This document shows, piece after piece, positions 43,430-52,466 of a stretch of 64,000 nucleotides of DNA. The position numbers and the translations under genes are program-made. The notes under the pieces are model-generated. The model did not search any database and was not told the origin of the DNA. It saw nothing but the letters and a program-made list of their open reading frames with translations. Source of the stretch: Candidatus Cloacimonadota bacterium. GTDB lineage: Bacteria; Cloacimonadota; Cloacimonadia; Cloacimonadales; Cloacimonadaceae. The DNA is taken from contig JAKQWO010000021.1 in NCBI GenBank assembly GCA_029561955.1, positions 21,777-85,776 of the forward strand, read 5' to 3'. The first letter of the stretch is position 1; each line of letters opens with the position of its first letter.

Positions 43430-43457
43430 AAAGCCGGCCTCAGGTCGGGCCGGCTTT
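43430..43457 (+). terminator. Strong hairpin after the giant surface gene
   Basis: AAAGCCGGCC (43430-43439) pairs perfectly with GGCCGGCTTT (43448-43457); only the TTT inside the stem follows, so termination may be weak. The rest of the gap 43381-43658 shows only the ribosome binding site of the next gene. Confidence 0.55.
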
Positions 43458-43658
43458 GATGCTCGGTTTAGCCTCATTGGGGGAAAGCTCCGCCCAAGGC
43501 AACCCTTCCCTCAAAACCGTACAGAGTAGGCATGGTAATGACAGATGTGCATCCTCCATATTTCTACCAGTAAGCAAATACTCAATACATCTTGGAACGC
43601 TGGACGCGTCCAATCCACGACAAAAAGACCAAACTTGGAAAACGGGAGGAAATAAACA

Positions 43659-46600
43659 ATGAAGAAACACATGCTGTTAATCGTGGTGGCATTGATTGCA
43701 GGCTTTGCCTTTGCAGCAGTCAATGATTATGTCCCGATCGACCACAGAGCGGCCTTTAAAGTCACCAACAGTAATGGTGGCAAGATGAACATTCGTTTTA
43801 CCCTGCCGGACTACACGCTGGAAAATGTAACTGTGGGAGACATGCAGTTTCAGCGAGTCCACATCCCGGATGCTGGGCAGACTCTGCAAGACGGTCTGCC
43901 GCAACTTCCCTATCTAACGATCACACTTGCGATTCCCTATCAGGGCGCACCGCAACTGAGCTTGGTAGGTGCCGAGACGCAGGTAATCAATAACATCAGA
44001 GTATATCCCGTCCAGGAGGGGCTGGCAGAGGAGAGTCCCAAGGGTTTTGTCTATAATACCGACTTCTATCTGACCAGCACCCTCTATCCTCAAAGTCCCT
44101 TGGAGTGCAGTGATCCCTACATCCTCAGAGATTTCAGGTTGTTGAGCATCCAGGTAAATCCCTTTTGCTACAACGCCAGCACGCAAGAGCTTACCGTGAA
44201 TGAGAGCATGGAGTTTGAGCTGGATTTCACGGATCAGCCCAGTGTAAACGAGATAGCAGGAGAATTCACAGGCTATTCGCCTGCTTTTCGGAAGATCTAT
44301 GAAGCCAATATCCTCAATTTTGACGATTACCGCTACTACGTAACGGAGAACCAGCCACCCCGCTACCTGATTATCTATGGTGGCAGCAACCATGACAACA
44401 ACTTCCAGACCGCGCTGAACGACTTTGTGCTCTGGAAGAGGCAGAAGGGTGCGGAGGTGGATTTGGCGGGGACTTCGAGCAGTGAGGCCGGCAGCTCTAC
44501 AACCAGCATCAAAAACTACATCCAGAATAGATACAACAACCCGCTCACCCGGCCTGACTACATCATCCTGATCGGCGACACCACGAGTTCATACCAAATC
44601 CCATGCTATTACTCAGATAATCAAGGAGCATCGGACTATCTTTATACTCTTTTGGCTGGCAATGATGCCATGGGTGATGTGATGATCGGGCGTATTTCGG
44701 CGGAAAACTTTTCCCAATTACTGACTATACTTGCCAAGGTCTATCTCTATGAGAGAGATATCAACTTGGGTACTGCAGAGTGGCTGAACAGGATGCTGTT
44801 GGTAGCGGACACCTATCACAGCGGCCAGAGTACAATTTACCTGAGTAAATACATTAAAGAGATGGCACTCAAGCTCAACCCCAACTATACCTTTACCGAG
44901 CTCTACGGCGATACCATCTCCCCCGCCAGCATGGATCAGGCTATCAACCAGGGGGTGGGATTCTTCAGCTATCGTGGTTGGATTGGCGTAAGCGAATGGA
45001 GTCCCAGCGGATCACTTAGCAATGGCTACAAACTCCTGCACGCCGTTTTGCCTGTCTGTCACACCGGCAGTTTTCAAGAAACTGCGACTACGGAAGCTTT
45101 TATCAGGTTGGGTACGGCAACCCAACCCAAAGGAGCTGTGACCGCTGCGGGAATGTCTACCGCTCATACCAGTACACTTACCAATCACTCACTTAGCGGT
45201 GGCACCTTTGGCGGCATTTTCACCTGGGGCATGCGCACCATGGGCGAAGCGGTGCTCAATGGGAAGGTCTTCTTGCACGAGGTGTTTGGTGCAAGCTATT
45301 ACAGCACCGTTATGCTGCAAACTGCCACCTGGTACAATCTGATGGGCGACCCCACCGTGGAAGTCTTTGTCGGAATACCAGACACCTTCACTGCGATCGT
45401 GCCCACCACTATCACTTTGGGAAGCCGTCTTTTGGACGTAGTTGCACTCAATGGAGCGCAGGAGCAGGTGGCTGAGGCCAGCGTGACGCTCTCCCAAGGA
45501 CAGAACATTCTCTGCAAAGGCTATACCGATGCAAACGGAGCGATCACCTTAGAGCTGCCCACCGTGATGGACAGCACAAACTGCGTGCTCACCATCAGCA
45601 AACATGACTTCAAGCCGGTTCAGATCACCATCAGCGTGGATGCCTCCGGCACCTTGATTCCTGACGTGATGCTGGTCGATGATGACAACGAAGGCCAATC
45701 CCAGGGCAATGCTGATGGAAACGCCAATGCGGGCGAGACTGTCGAACTTGCCTTTGGCATCAACAATACCAAGCAGGAAGCTGTCAACGGCGTGAGCGGC
45801 TACCTGATCTGTGACAGCCCCTTTGTGACTGTCGTGGATTCCACCGCCACCTTTGGCAATATCCCCCCCGGCGGGATAGCCTTTAACAATCCTCCCATCG
45901 TGTTGCAGATTACCAACAATATACCCAACAACACCCAGGTCAGGTTTACCCTGCAATTGACAGATAACCTCGGTAACGAATATCAGGTGACAGAACGGCT
46001 TACTTTCAGTAACGCTGAGATCATATATCACGATTATCTGGTGGTAGATGCAGGTGCAAACGATGTGCTGGACCCCGGCGAAACCGGTGGACTAAGAGTT
46101 ACCTTGAGCAACGTCGGTACTCAGGACTTATCAAGCGTCTCGGGTAGGATCTATAGCGACAACGACCTGGTCTCGGTCACCAACAATATCGTTTATTATG
46201 GCGACCTGTTGCCAGGTATTGAGGTCATACCCATGGATGAAGCTTTTGGGCTCAATGCCAGAGAGCAGGTGTTGCCCGGCATGATCATCCCCATGCGGCT
46301 AAAACTATATAACGACGTCGGCTTTGAGCAGTGGGTCTATTTTTCCTTTACCGTGGGTACCGTCACCGTGAATGATCCCCTGGGCCCAGACGCATATGGC
46401 TATGTGATCTATGATGACGGAGACACGTCATATCCCGAATGCCCCGTCTATGAGTGGATGGAAATTGCGCCTCAAGAAGGTGGCTTGGGCACAGCTTTAC
46501 CCATTACCGACACCTATATCCCGGGCGATGAAGGCGACCAGGTAAACGCCAATTCTTTGGCGGTGGTAAACCTGCCTTTCACCTTCCAGTTTTATGGAGA

Positions 46601-49145
46601 AGCTTACAGTCAGATCACGGTGTGCTCCAACGGCTTTATCGCACTGGGAGTTACGGGAAATGGCGAGTTTAGAAACTATCCCCTGCCCGGCCCGATGGGC
46701 CCCAGTCCCATGATCGCACCCTTCTGGGACGACTTGGCTACCCACACAGGTGGCGGCATTTACACCTTCTTTGATCGCAGCAATCATGCCTTCATCATCG
46801 AGTGGTACAATATGCGCAACGGGGTAAACGGAAGTACCCCCGAAACCTTCCAGGTGATCCTATATGACCCTGCCGTGCATGCCGGTTCTATGGGTGATGG
46901 CCCCATCAAAATCCAATATCATACCTTTAACAACGTAGACGCTACAACCTCTGTCCCGGGTCACCATGGACGCTATGCTACCATCGGAATCAAGAATGCG
47001 CTCGGCAATATCGGCCTGGAATACAGCTATGCCAATACCTATCCCACTGCAGCCTCCCCGCTGGGCAACGGCCGTGCCCTCTACATCACCACGATCCCCA
47101 TCCACCATGAAGCACCACATATGGTGATCGGTGAAACGCACATCACGGATACCAACAACAACGGCGTGTGTGAACCGGGGGAAACCATTCAACTGGGTGT
47201 GGAACTCAGCAACATCGGTAACACCGTGGCGGATGAGCTCAGAGCCACTTTGAGCACCCTGAGTACCTATGTGACCGTGGTCTGTGATACCGCCTCTTAC
47301 TTTCCCATCGATGGAGAAGAATCGGGTTACAACCGCACCCCCTTCGTCTTCGATATTTCTCCCAGCACCCCGGAGGGAACGGTGTTGGGGTTTAACCTGG
47401 CTATCACCGCTGGAGAAGATGCTGAATGGTCACGCCCCTTAAGCTTCAGAGTGGATGCCACCAACCTGGTGTATCTGGGCTTTATGATCAACGATGCAGA
47501 TGCCGTCTATGACGGTGTGATCGAAGCTGGAGAAAGCATCAAATTGGCCATCAACGTGAAAAACAACTCCGCCGTGGCGGCTACGGGCGTGCAGGCAACG
47601 CTCAGTTCCGCCGATCCCAATATCGTAATCAGCACCCCCACCCTGCTCAAGGACTCTGTGGCTGCAAACGACATCACCCAGTTTGTCTATGAACTGCAAT
47701 TCAACCTTGCAGACAGCGAAAGCTCATATATCCCGCTGCAGTTCAACGTATCTCTGGATAACGGCAGGCCGATGAGTGCCACCATCAGGGTGCCCTTCAA
47801 CATGGCCAATATCTTCAGCGACTTTGAGACTGACAACGGGGGCTTCGTGCCCGAATTGGGTTGGACTTGGGGCACACCCGCTCAGGTGACGCCTTTCTCC
47901 GGGACCAAACTCTGGGCTACCAATCTGAGTGGCAACTATCTGGACTCCGTGATTTGGGACCTCTACACACCTGTTTATGCCCTGCAGACAGGCTCGGAGC
48001 TCAAGTTCATGCACCGCTATGGCTTTGAAAACAACCGTGACGGTGGCAATATCGCCATCTCAACCGATCAGGGAAATACCTGGACAGTGCTCACGCCCAA
48101 TGGAGGCTATACACACGATAGCTTGGTGGGTTTAGAAGGACAAGCCGGCTTTTCCGGCTTCCTCAGCGTCTGGCAACAGGTGGTCTGTGACCTCAGCCAA
48201 TATGCAAACCAGATGGTGAGATTCAGATTCCGCCTCGGTGCTGATGAAAGCAACCAATCCATCGGCTGGTTTATCGACAACTTTGAGCTCAGCGGTGTAG
48301 ACCAGAAGACCGGCTACATCACCGGAACGGTGTATTCCACTTCCGACGTCGACCTCAGCAAAGCAAACATCCGCACCCACACCTTCTACTCTACCAACGC
48401 GGATGAAACCGGGCACTACACGCTGTATCTGCCCAATGGAACGCACAACATTACAGCCTCACTGGCCTATCACCAGTCAGCCATTGTAAATAATATCGGC
48501 GTCTCGCCCGCGACACCAGCATATGAACTGGACTTCACCCTGATCAGCCTGCCGCCTCCTGCTCAGTTGAACTTTAGCGTGGACAACGATACCGGAATCG
48601 TGTCCCTGGTGTGGAGTGAACCTTACGGTCCAGTCTACCCGGTGATGGGCTATTACCTGTATAAAAGCTTCAATACCGGGACATTGGTCAGGTATCAGGA
48701 GCTTGACAGCCAGACCCTCAGCTTTGAAGACCAGATTGATCTGGGGATGGTCGGCGAATACAAATACTACGTAGTCGCCAGGTATCAGGACGGGGAAGGT
48801 GAACCCAGTAACCTGGTGGCATTCTCCTTCCCCTATTACCCCGGTGAAGCTGAGCAGACGCCCGGCCTGGTCACCAAACTGGCTCAAAACTACCCCAATC
48901 CCTTCAACCCTACAACCACCATCAGCTTTGACTTGGCCAAATCCGGACCAGTGAAGCTGATGGTCTACAACATCAAAGGACAACTGGTGCGCAGCCTGGT
49001 GGATGAGGCCCTCAGTGCCGGCAGCCACAAGGTGGTCTGGAACGGAACCGATAGCCGCAACCGCAGGCTTGCCTCCGGTATCTACTACTACCGCCTGGAA
49101 ACCAGCAACTACAGCAAAACCCGCAAGCTGGTTCTGCTGAAATAG
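43659..49145 (+). CDS. Giant exported gingipain-like (C25) protein with apparently altered active site and FlgD-like tail
   Basis: 1828 residues, ATG 43659 behind GGGAGG. Signal peptide 1-19. Residues ~20-220 resemble a gingipain propeptide (PQLPYLTITLAIPYQGAP). Residues ~235-590 are the C25 fold: RYLIIYGGSNHDNNF, RPDYIILIGDT, IGRISAENFSQL, YRGWIGVSEW, VCHTGSF. Cys467 matches the nucleophile, but the His of the usual YxGHG motif is Trp441 (R439-G440-W441). His468 next to the Cys might compensate, or the enzyme may be inactive. Repeated CARDB-like modules follow (ANAGETVELAF; LDPGETGGLRVTLSN; CEPGETIQLGVELSN; IEAGESIKLAINV), then a choice-of-anchor-J-like domain at ~1385-1545, a carboxypeptidase-regulatory and FN3 region, and the tail AQNYPNPFNPTTTISFD. 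Confidence 0.87.
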   Translation: MKKHMLLIVVALIAGFAFAAVNDYVPIDHRAAFKVTNSNGGKMNIRFTLPDYTLENVTVGDMQFQRVHIPDAGQTLQDGLPQLPYLTITLAIPYQGAPQLSLVGAETQVINNIRVYPVQEGLAEESPKGFVYNTDFYLTSTLYPQSPLECSDPYILRDFRLLSIQVNPFCYNASTQELTVNESMEFELDFTDQPSVNEIAGEFTGYSPAFRKIYEANILNFDDYRYYVTENQPPRYLIIYGGSNHDNNFQTALNDFVLWKRQKGAEVDLAGTSSSEAGSSTTSIKNYIQNRYNNPLTRPDYIILIGDTTSSYQIPCYYSDNQGASDYLYTLLAGNDAMGDVMIGRISAENFSQLLTILAKVYLYERDINLGTAEWLNRMLLVADTYHSGQSTIYLSKYIKEMALKLNPNYTFTELYGDTISPASMDQAINQGVGFFSYRGWIGVSEWSPSGSLSNGYKLLHAVLPVCHTGSFQETATTEAFIRLGTATQPKGAVTAAGMSTAHTSTLTNHSLSGGTFGGIFTWGMRTMGEAVLNGKVFLHEVFGASYYSTVMLQTATWYNLMGDPTVEVFVGIPDTFTAIVPTTITLGSRLLDVVALNGAQEQVAEASVTLSQGQNILCKGYTDANGAITLELPTVMDSTNCVLTISKHDFKPVQITISVDASGTLIPDVMLVDDDNEGQSQGNADGNANAGETVELAFGINNTKQEAVNGVSGYLICDSPFVTVVDSTATFGNIPPGGIAFNNPPIVLQITNNIPNNTQVRFTLQLTDNLGNEYQVTERLTFSNAEIIYHDYLVVDAGANDVLDPGETGGLRVTLSNVGTQDLSSVSGRIYSDNDLVSVTNNIVYYGDLLPGIEVIPMDEAFGLNAREQVLPGMIIPMRLKLYNDVGFEQWVYFSFTVGTVTVNDPLGPDAYGYVIYDDGDTSYPECPVYEWMEIAPQEGGLGTALPITDTYIPGDEGDQVNANSLAVVNLPFTFQFYGEAYSQITVCSNGFIALGVTGNGEFRNYPLPGPMGPSPMIAPFWDDLATHTGGGIYTFFDRSNHAFIIEWYNMRNGVNGSTPETFQVILYDPAVHAGSMGDGPIKIQYHTFNNVDATTSVPGHHGRYATIGIKNALGNIGLEYSYANTYPTAASPLGNGRALYITTIPIHHEAPHMVIGETHITDTNNNGVCEPGETIQLGVELSNIGNTVADELRATLSTLSTYVTVVCDTASYFPIDGEESGYNRTPFVFDISPSTPEGTVLGFNLAITAGEDAEWSRPLSFRVDATNLVYLGFMINDADAVYDGVIEAGESIKLAINVKNNSAVAATGVQATLSSADPNIVISTPTLLKDSVAANDITQFVYELQFNLADSESSYIPLQFNVSLDNGRPMSATIRVPFNMANIFSDFETDNGGFVPELGWTWGTPAQVTPFSGTKLWATNLSGNYLDSVIWDLYTPVYALQTGSELKFMHRYGFENNRDGGNIAISTDQGNTWTVLTPNGGYTHDSLVGLEGQAGFSGFLSVWQQVVCDLSQYANQMVRFRFRLGADESNQSIGWFIDNFELSGVDQKTGYITGTVYSTSDVDLSKANIRTHTFYSTNADETGHYTLYLPNGTHNITASLAYHQSAIVNNIGVSPATPAYELDFTLISLPPPAQLNFSVDNDTGIVSLVWSEPYGPVYPVMGYYLYKSFNTGTLVRYQELDSQTLSFEDQIDLGMVGEYKYYVVARYQDGEGEPSNLVAFSFPYYPGEAEQTPGLVTKLAQNYPNPFNPTTTISFDLAKSGPVKLMVYNIKGQLVRSLVDEALSAGSHKVVWNGTDSRNRRLASGIYYYRLETSNYSKTRKLVLLK

Positions 49146-49600
49146 GTGCTGCCGTGAAGCGTTATCAATTTTCACCCCCGTTACCCCCATTTAAGATTGG
49201 TAAACATGCCGTCTGTAGTCAGGGAGGCACGATGATTTTCGGGAACTCAAGCCAGCCAGAAGTGAAAAACAAGGGCTTGGAACTCAGGAGGGATTCGTGT
49301 CTACGCTTTTCGCCCCCTGCGCCGCTTATGGCAATATTACCGCTTGTATCCCCCCACGTACACAAGGAGAGAAGCCGGATGAGTGTATACACTTTGTATA
49401 ATAATAATCGTCGCACATTATTACTTAGGGTCGGTGTATGTACCCAGCAGAGCCATATTTCCCCACCTGCGTGGAAAGAACAATTCCAACGTCGTAGAGC
49501 AAACCGGGCTTTGCCTCTCAGTTTCTGGCACTGCAATGGTCAAAGCCTATTCACCCGTTAACAGCAACCGCAGCTATCTACTTGCAAGGAGGTAGATATC
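49146..49600. other. Intergenic stretch without recognisable genes
   Basis: I find no signal peptide, RNA gene or repeat family member here. Short frames are present but lack coding character. Given the remnant that follows, it may be scrambled debris of former surface genes. Confidence 0.4.
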
Positions 49601-49744
49601 ACGGAAAGACACATACTTTTCATTGCATTGCTGGCTCTGGTGCTGAGCATCTTCGGCGTGAGCGATGCGGTTACCCTCACTATAGGTGATGGAGCTGAGG
49701 CCTGGAACTCACCTTTGTTTGGCAAAAGACCAGCTTTGCGATGA
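49601..49744 (+). pseudogene. Truncated surface-protein paralogue with ATG-to-ACG start
   Basis: AAGGAGG (49586-49592) is followed eight bases later by ACG GAA AGA CAC. From there a clean signal peptide (RHILFIALLALVLSIFGVSDA) leads into VTLTIGDGAEAWNSPLFGK, the module start of the neighbouring surface proteins. A stop at 49742-49744 ends it after 47 codons. The start codon mutation and early stop mark a recently dead gene. Weak ACG initiation cannot be excluded. The paralogue at 49780 begins 35 bp later. Confidence 0.7.
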
Positions 49745-49779
49745 AAGAGCGGTGTCGAAAACAAATCATGGAGTAAAAT

Positions 49780-50727
49780 ATGAAACAGTTAACATCCTTA
49801 GTCGTAGTGACTGCACTGGGGCTCATCTTTGGGCTCAACGCTGTCACAGTTACCGTAGGTACGTTGAATCCGAATCTTTTCACGTTTGGCTCGCCGATTT
49901 TTACAACTTTTGACTACAGCTACACCCAACAGATCTACACTCAGCCTGAGATCAACTACCAGGGCCCGATCACAAAGATCAGCTTCTATCAAATGTATAG
50001 TCAGTTTGCCCCGGGTAATAGCTTGGAAAACAGCCATGAGTGGGACATTTACATGGGCCACGTCAGCCGCAGTTCACTTTCATCTGAAGCTGACTGGGAG
50101 CCGGTAGCCAACCTCGAGTTAGTGTTCTCTGGCAGCGTTCTTGATTACTTCGTTCCTAACGGACAGTGGATGGAAATCACTCTGGACACACCCTTTGACT
50201 ACAACAATACTGACAACTTGTTGTTGGCCGTCCATGAAAACACACCCGGTTCGGATCCTAATTTAACTTGGGCAACCTACTCCATTGGAGGACCTCAAAG
50301 GGCCCTTTTTTGGTTTGATTTGTTCGGTGAAGGCAATATGGATCCCAACAATCCGCCTGAAGCCATTGAAGGGGCATCGGATAGAAATACCATCCAACTG
50401 GAGTTTCTGGATACCGCAGCCCCCCCGGCGGCACCTGTGGTGCAGGTGACTGTCTCTGGTGCCAACGTTGAATTGGAGTGGGATGCGGTTCCCAATGCCA
50501 ATAGTTATAAAGTCTATACCTCGGAAGACCCCTATAACTTTGGCTCCGATCCCGTAACCACAGTCAATACCAACAGTGTTACTCTGCCCATAACATCAGC
50601 CATGCGCTTCTTCAGGGTTACCAGTGATACCGGTCGTGGAGCCGGTAGTTACAAGGTGATGCTGGGCGAGTTACCAGCAAAGAACCCTCGAATAACTGAC
50701 AGTCCTAAAACCACAAAAAAACCTTAG
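49780..50727 (+). CDS. Exported paralogue of the giant surface protein, without sorting tail
   Basis: 315 residues, ATG 49780 (weak GGAG at 49770). Signal peptide 1-20 (LTSLVVVTALGLIFGLNA) is close to that of the 38242 protein, and one module follows with the same blocks (YTQQIYTQPEINYQGPITKI, WDIYMGHVSRSS, MEITLDTPFDYNNTDNLL). Residues ~215-300 are an FN3-like domain (PAAPVVQVTVSGANVELEWD; SYKVYTSEDPY). It ends with a basic, hydrophilic tail (NPRITDSPKTTKKP) instead of a FlgD-like domain, so it is either released by another route or 3'-truncated and capped. A terminator follows. Confidence 0.82.
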   Translation: MKQLTSLVVVTALGLIFGLNAVTVTVGTLNPNLFTFGSPIFTTFDYSYTQQIYTQPEINYQGPITKISFYQMYSQFAPGNSLENSHEWDIYMGHVSRSSLSSEADWEPVANLELVFSGSVLDYFVPNGQWMEITLDTPFDYNNTDNLLLAVHENTPGSDPNLTWATYSIGGPQRALFWFDLFGEGNMDPNNPPEAIEGASDRNTIQLEFLDTAAPPAAPVVQVTVSGANVELEWDAVPNANSYKVYTSEDPYNFGSDPVTTVNTNSVTLPITSAMRFFRVTSDTGRGAGSYKVMLGELPAKNPRITDSPKTTKKP

Positions 50728-50752
50728 TCTCTCCTCTCAGAAATTAAGGCAG

Positions 50753-50783
50753 CCCGCATGTCCTCTTGGGATGTGCGGGTTTT
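50753..50783 (+). terminator. Intrinsic terminator ending the surface island
   Basis: CCCGCA (50753-50758) with TGCGGG (50774-50779) followed by TTTT and an AT-rich stretch. Confidence 0.75.
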
Positions 50784-50812
50784 ATATTTAGCCAATTAAC
50801 ACAAACGTCCAC

Positions 50813-50930
50813 GAAAGTACCAAGCTGGCAAGAGAATGCTGACAAATATCAGCTCGCAGCGAGCAAGAATCTGAGACTTTCTAAATTTATTCCTTTACAA
50901 AAACAGCGCCTTTAAAATCGTGGTACTTTC
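50813..50930 (+). promoter_or_regulatory. Structured leader/promoter region of rpsA
   Basis: Perfect 10-bp inverted repeat GAAAGTACCA (50813-50822) and TGGTACTTTC (50921-50930), followed by TTTTAAT. Inside are GCTGA-caaata-TCAGC (50838-50853) and GCTCG-cag-CGAGC (50852-50864). A -35-like TTTACA is at 50894-50899. Could be an S1 autoregulatory leader if transcription starts upstream, or operator arms around the promoter. Confidence 0.45.
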
Positions 50931-50956
50931 TTTTAATAGTCGTTAGGAGTTAACTT

Positions 50957-52456
50957 ATGTCAGACAAGGTGCGTGAAACCAAACCGACAGTGGACGAATT
51001 GAAGGATGAATATCTTCGCATGATCGAAGAGTCCTTTGAAGACACTGCGGGAATCAAAAAAGGCGATGTTGTCGAATCCCCTATCGTGGCGATCGATGAT
51101 AAACACATCATCGTGAACCTCGGTGGCAAGTTTGATGCATTTGCCAATATCGGCGAATATGCCGATGAAGATGGAAAGCTCAACCTCAGCGTGGGCGATA
51201 TTCTCAGAGGTTACATCGTGGATGAGAACCCTGAAGGCTTCGTTGTGGGCAAGAGCCTTACCAAACAATATGTGGACAAGCAGCCCATCCTGGATGCCTA
51301 TCAGAGGCAGATCCCCGTCGCTGGGAAGATCTACTCCCTCACCAAGGGAGGCTTCAATGTAGACATTTTGGGAGCCAGAGCCTTCTGTCCAGCCAGTCAG
51401 ATAGCCTTGCGTCCATCGGGCGAGCATGTTGGCTATATCGGCAAGACAATGGATTTTATCGTGATCGAATGCTCTGAAAACTGCCGTCGCGTCGTGGTTT
51501 CCCACCGTCAGATTGAAGAAGCTGAAGCCAAAGAGAAACGTGAAGCAGCGCTGGCCAATCTCAGCGTTGGTTCCGAGGTCAAGGGCAAAGTAATGCGCAT
51601 GACCAATTTTGGTGCTTTTATGGACATTGGCGGTGTGGAAGGCCTGATGCATGTATCCGAGATGTCATGGCAACATGTGGTCAAACCTCAGGACATCCTG
51701 AAGGTGGGACAAGAAGTTGATATGAAGATATTGGATATCAAAAACGACAGAATCGCCCTATCCATGAAAGCATTGATGGACAATCCCTTCGAAGCGGCCA
51801 TGAAGGATTTGAAAGAGGGTGACGTCGTGAATTGTCGCATTCTCAGATTGCACAATTTTGGTGCCTTTGCCGAGCTTAAACCCGGCGTGGAAGGCCTGAT
51901 CCCCATCTCCGAAATGAGCCGTACCCGTAACGTCAGCCATCCCAGGGACGTGGTGAAAGAAGGCGATTATGTGCAGGTGCAGATCCTGCGTATCGACCCC
52001 GACACTCAAAAGATCTCTCTCTCCCTAAAGGCTCTGCAAGAAGACCCATGGGACATTATCGACGAGAAGATCAACCTCAATGAGCCTTTTGAAGGCGTGG
52101 TGGAAAACACGACCAACTTCGGTGTGTTCGTGACCATTAGCGAAGGTCTCACCGGTCTCCTGCCTCGCTCCAGAGTGCGCAAAGGCCATGAATTCCAGAG
52201 TGGCGAAACTGTCGAATTGATGGTGACCGCTATCGATAAGGACAGCCATCGCATCACTTTGGATTATACAGACCGCACTCCCGAAGAATTGGCAGAAGCT
52301 CAGGCAAGAGAAGATAGTCAACATCGTGAGCGTGACCGTGACCGTGATTCCAGGCCGCCTCGCCGTGGTGGACGCCAACGTCAGGATGAAGAGTGGCGTC
52401 GCTATGCAAATCAAAAGGTAACTGTTGTAGACGATAATCCTTTCAAGAATCTATAA
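50957..52456 (+). CDS. rpsA: 30S ribosomal protein S1
   Basis: 499 residues, ATG 50957 with AGGAG seven bases upstream. Five S1 (OB-fold) repeats begin at about residues 37, 120, 200, 285 and 375. The last three are canonical (GSEVKGKVMRMTNFGAFMDI; GDVVNCRILRLHNFGAFAEL; NEPFEGVVENTTNFGVFVTI), while the first two are degenerate, as expected for ribosome-binding repeats. The tail is Arg/Asp/Gly-rich (HRERDRDRDSRPPRRGGRQ). E. coli S1 has six repeats and 557 residues; five are common elsewhere. lysS begins 10 bp downstream. Confidence 0.95.
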   Translation: MSDKVRETKPTVDELKDEYLRMIEESFEDTAGIKKGDVVESPIVAIDDKHIIVNLGGKFDAFANIGEYADEDGKLNLSVGDILRGYIVDENPEGFVVGKSLTKQYVDKQPILDAYQRQIPVAGKIYSLTKGGFNVDILGARAFCPASQIALRPSGEHVGYIGKTMDFIVIECSENCRRVVVSHRQIEEAEAKEKREAALANLSVGSEVKGKVMRMTNFGAFMDIGGVEGLMHVSEMSWQHVVKPQDILKVGQEVDMKILDIKNDRIALSMKALMDNPFEAAMKDLKEGDVVNCRILRLHNFGAFAELKPGVEGLIPISEMSRTRNVSHPRDVVKEGDYVQVQILRIDPDTQKISLSLKALQEDPWDIIDEKINLNEPFEGVVENTTNFGVFVTISEGLTGLLPRSRVRKGHEFQSGETVELMVTAIDKDSHRITLDYTDRTPEELAEAQAREDSQHRERDRDRDSRPPRRGGRQRQDEEWRRYANQKVTVVDDNPFKNL

Positions 52457-52466
52457 ATAAACCCAG

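Noticed and set aside
43381..43658. Small frames between the two giant surface genes
   Set aside because: No ribosome binding site or signal peptide; only a hairpin and the next gene's ribosome binding site are supported.
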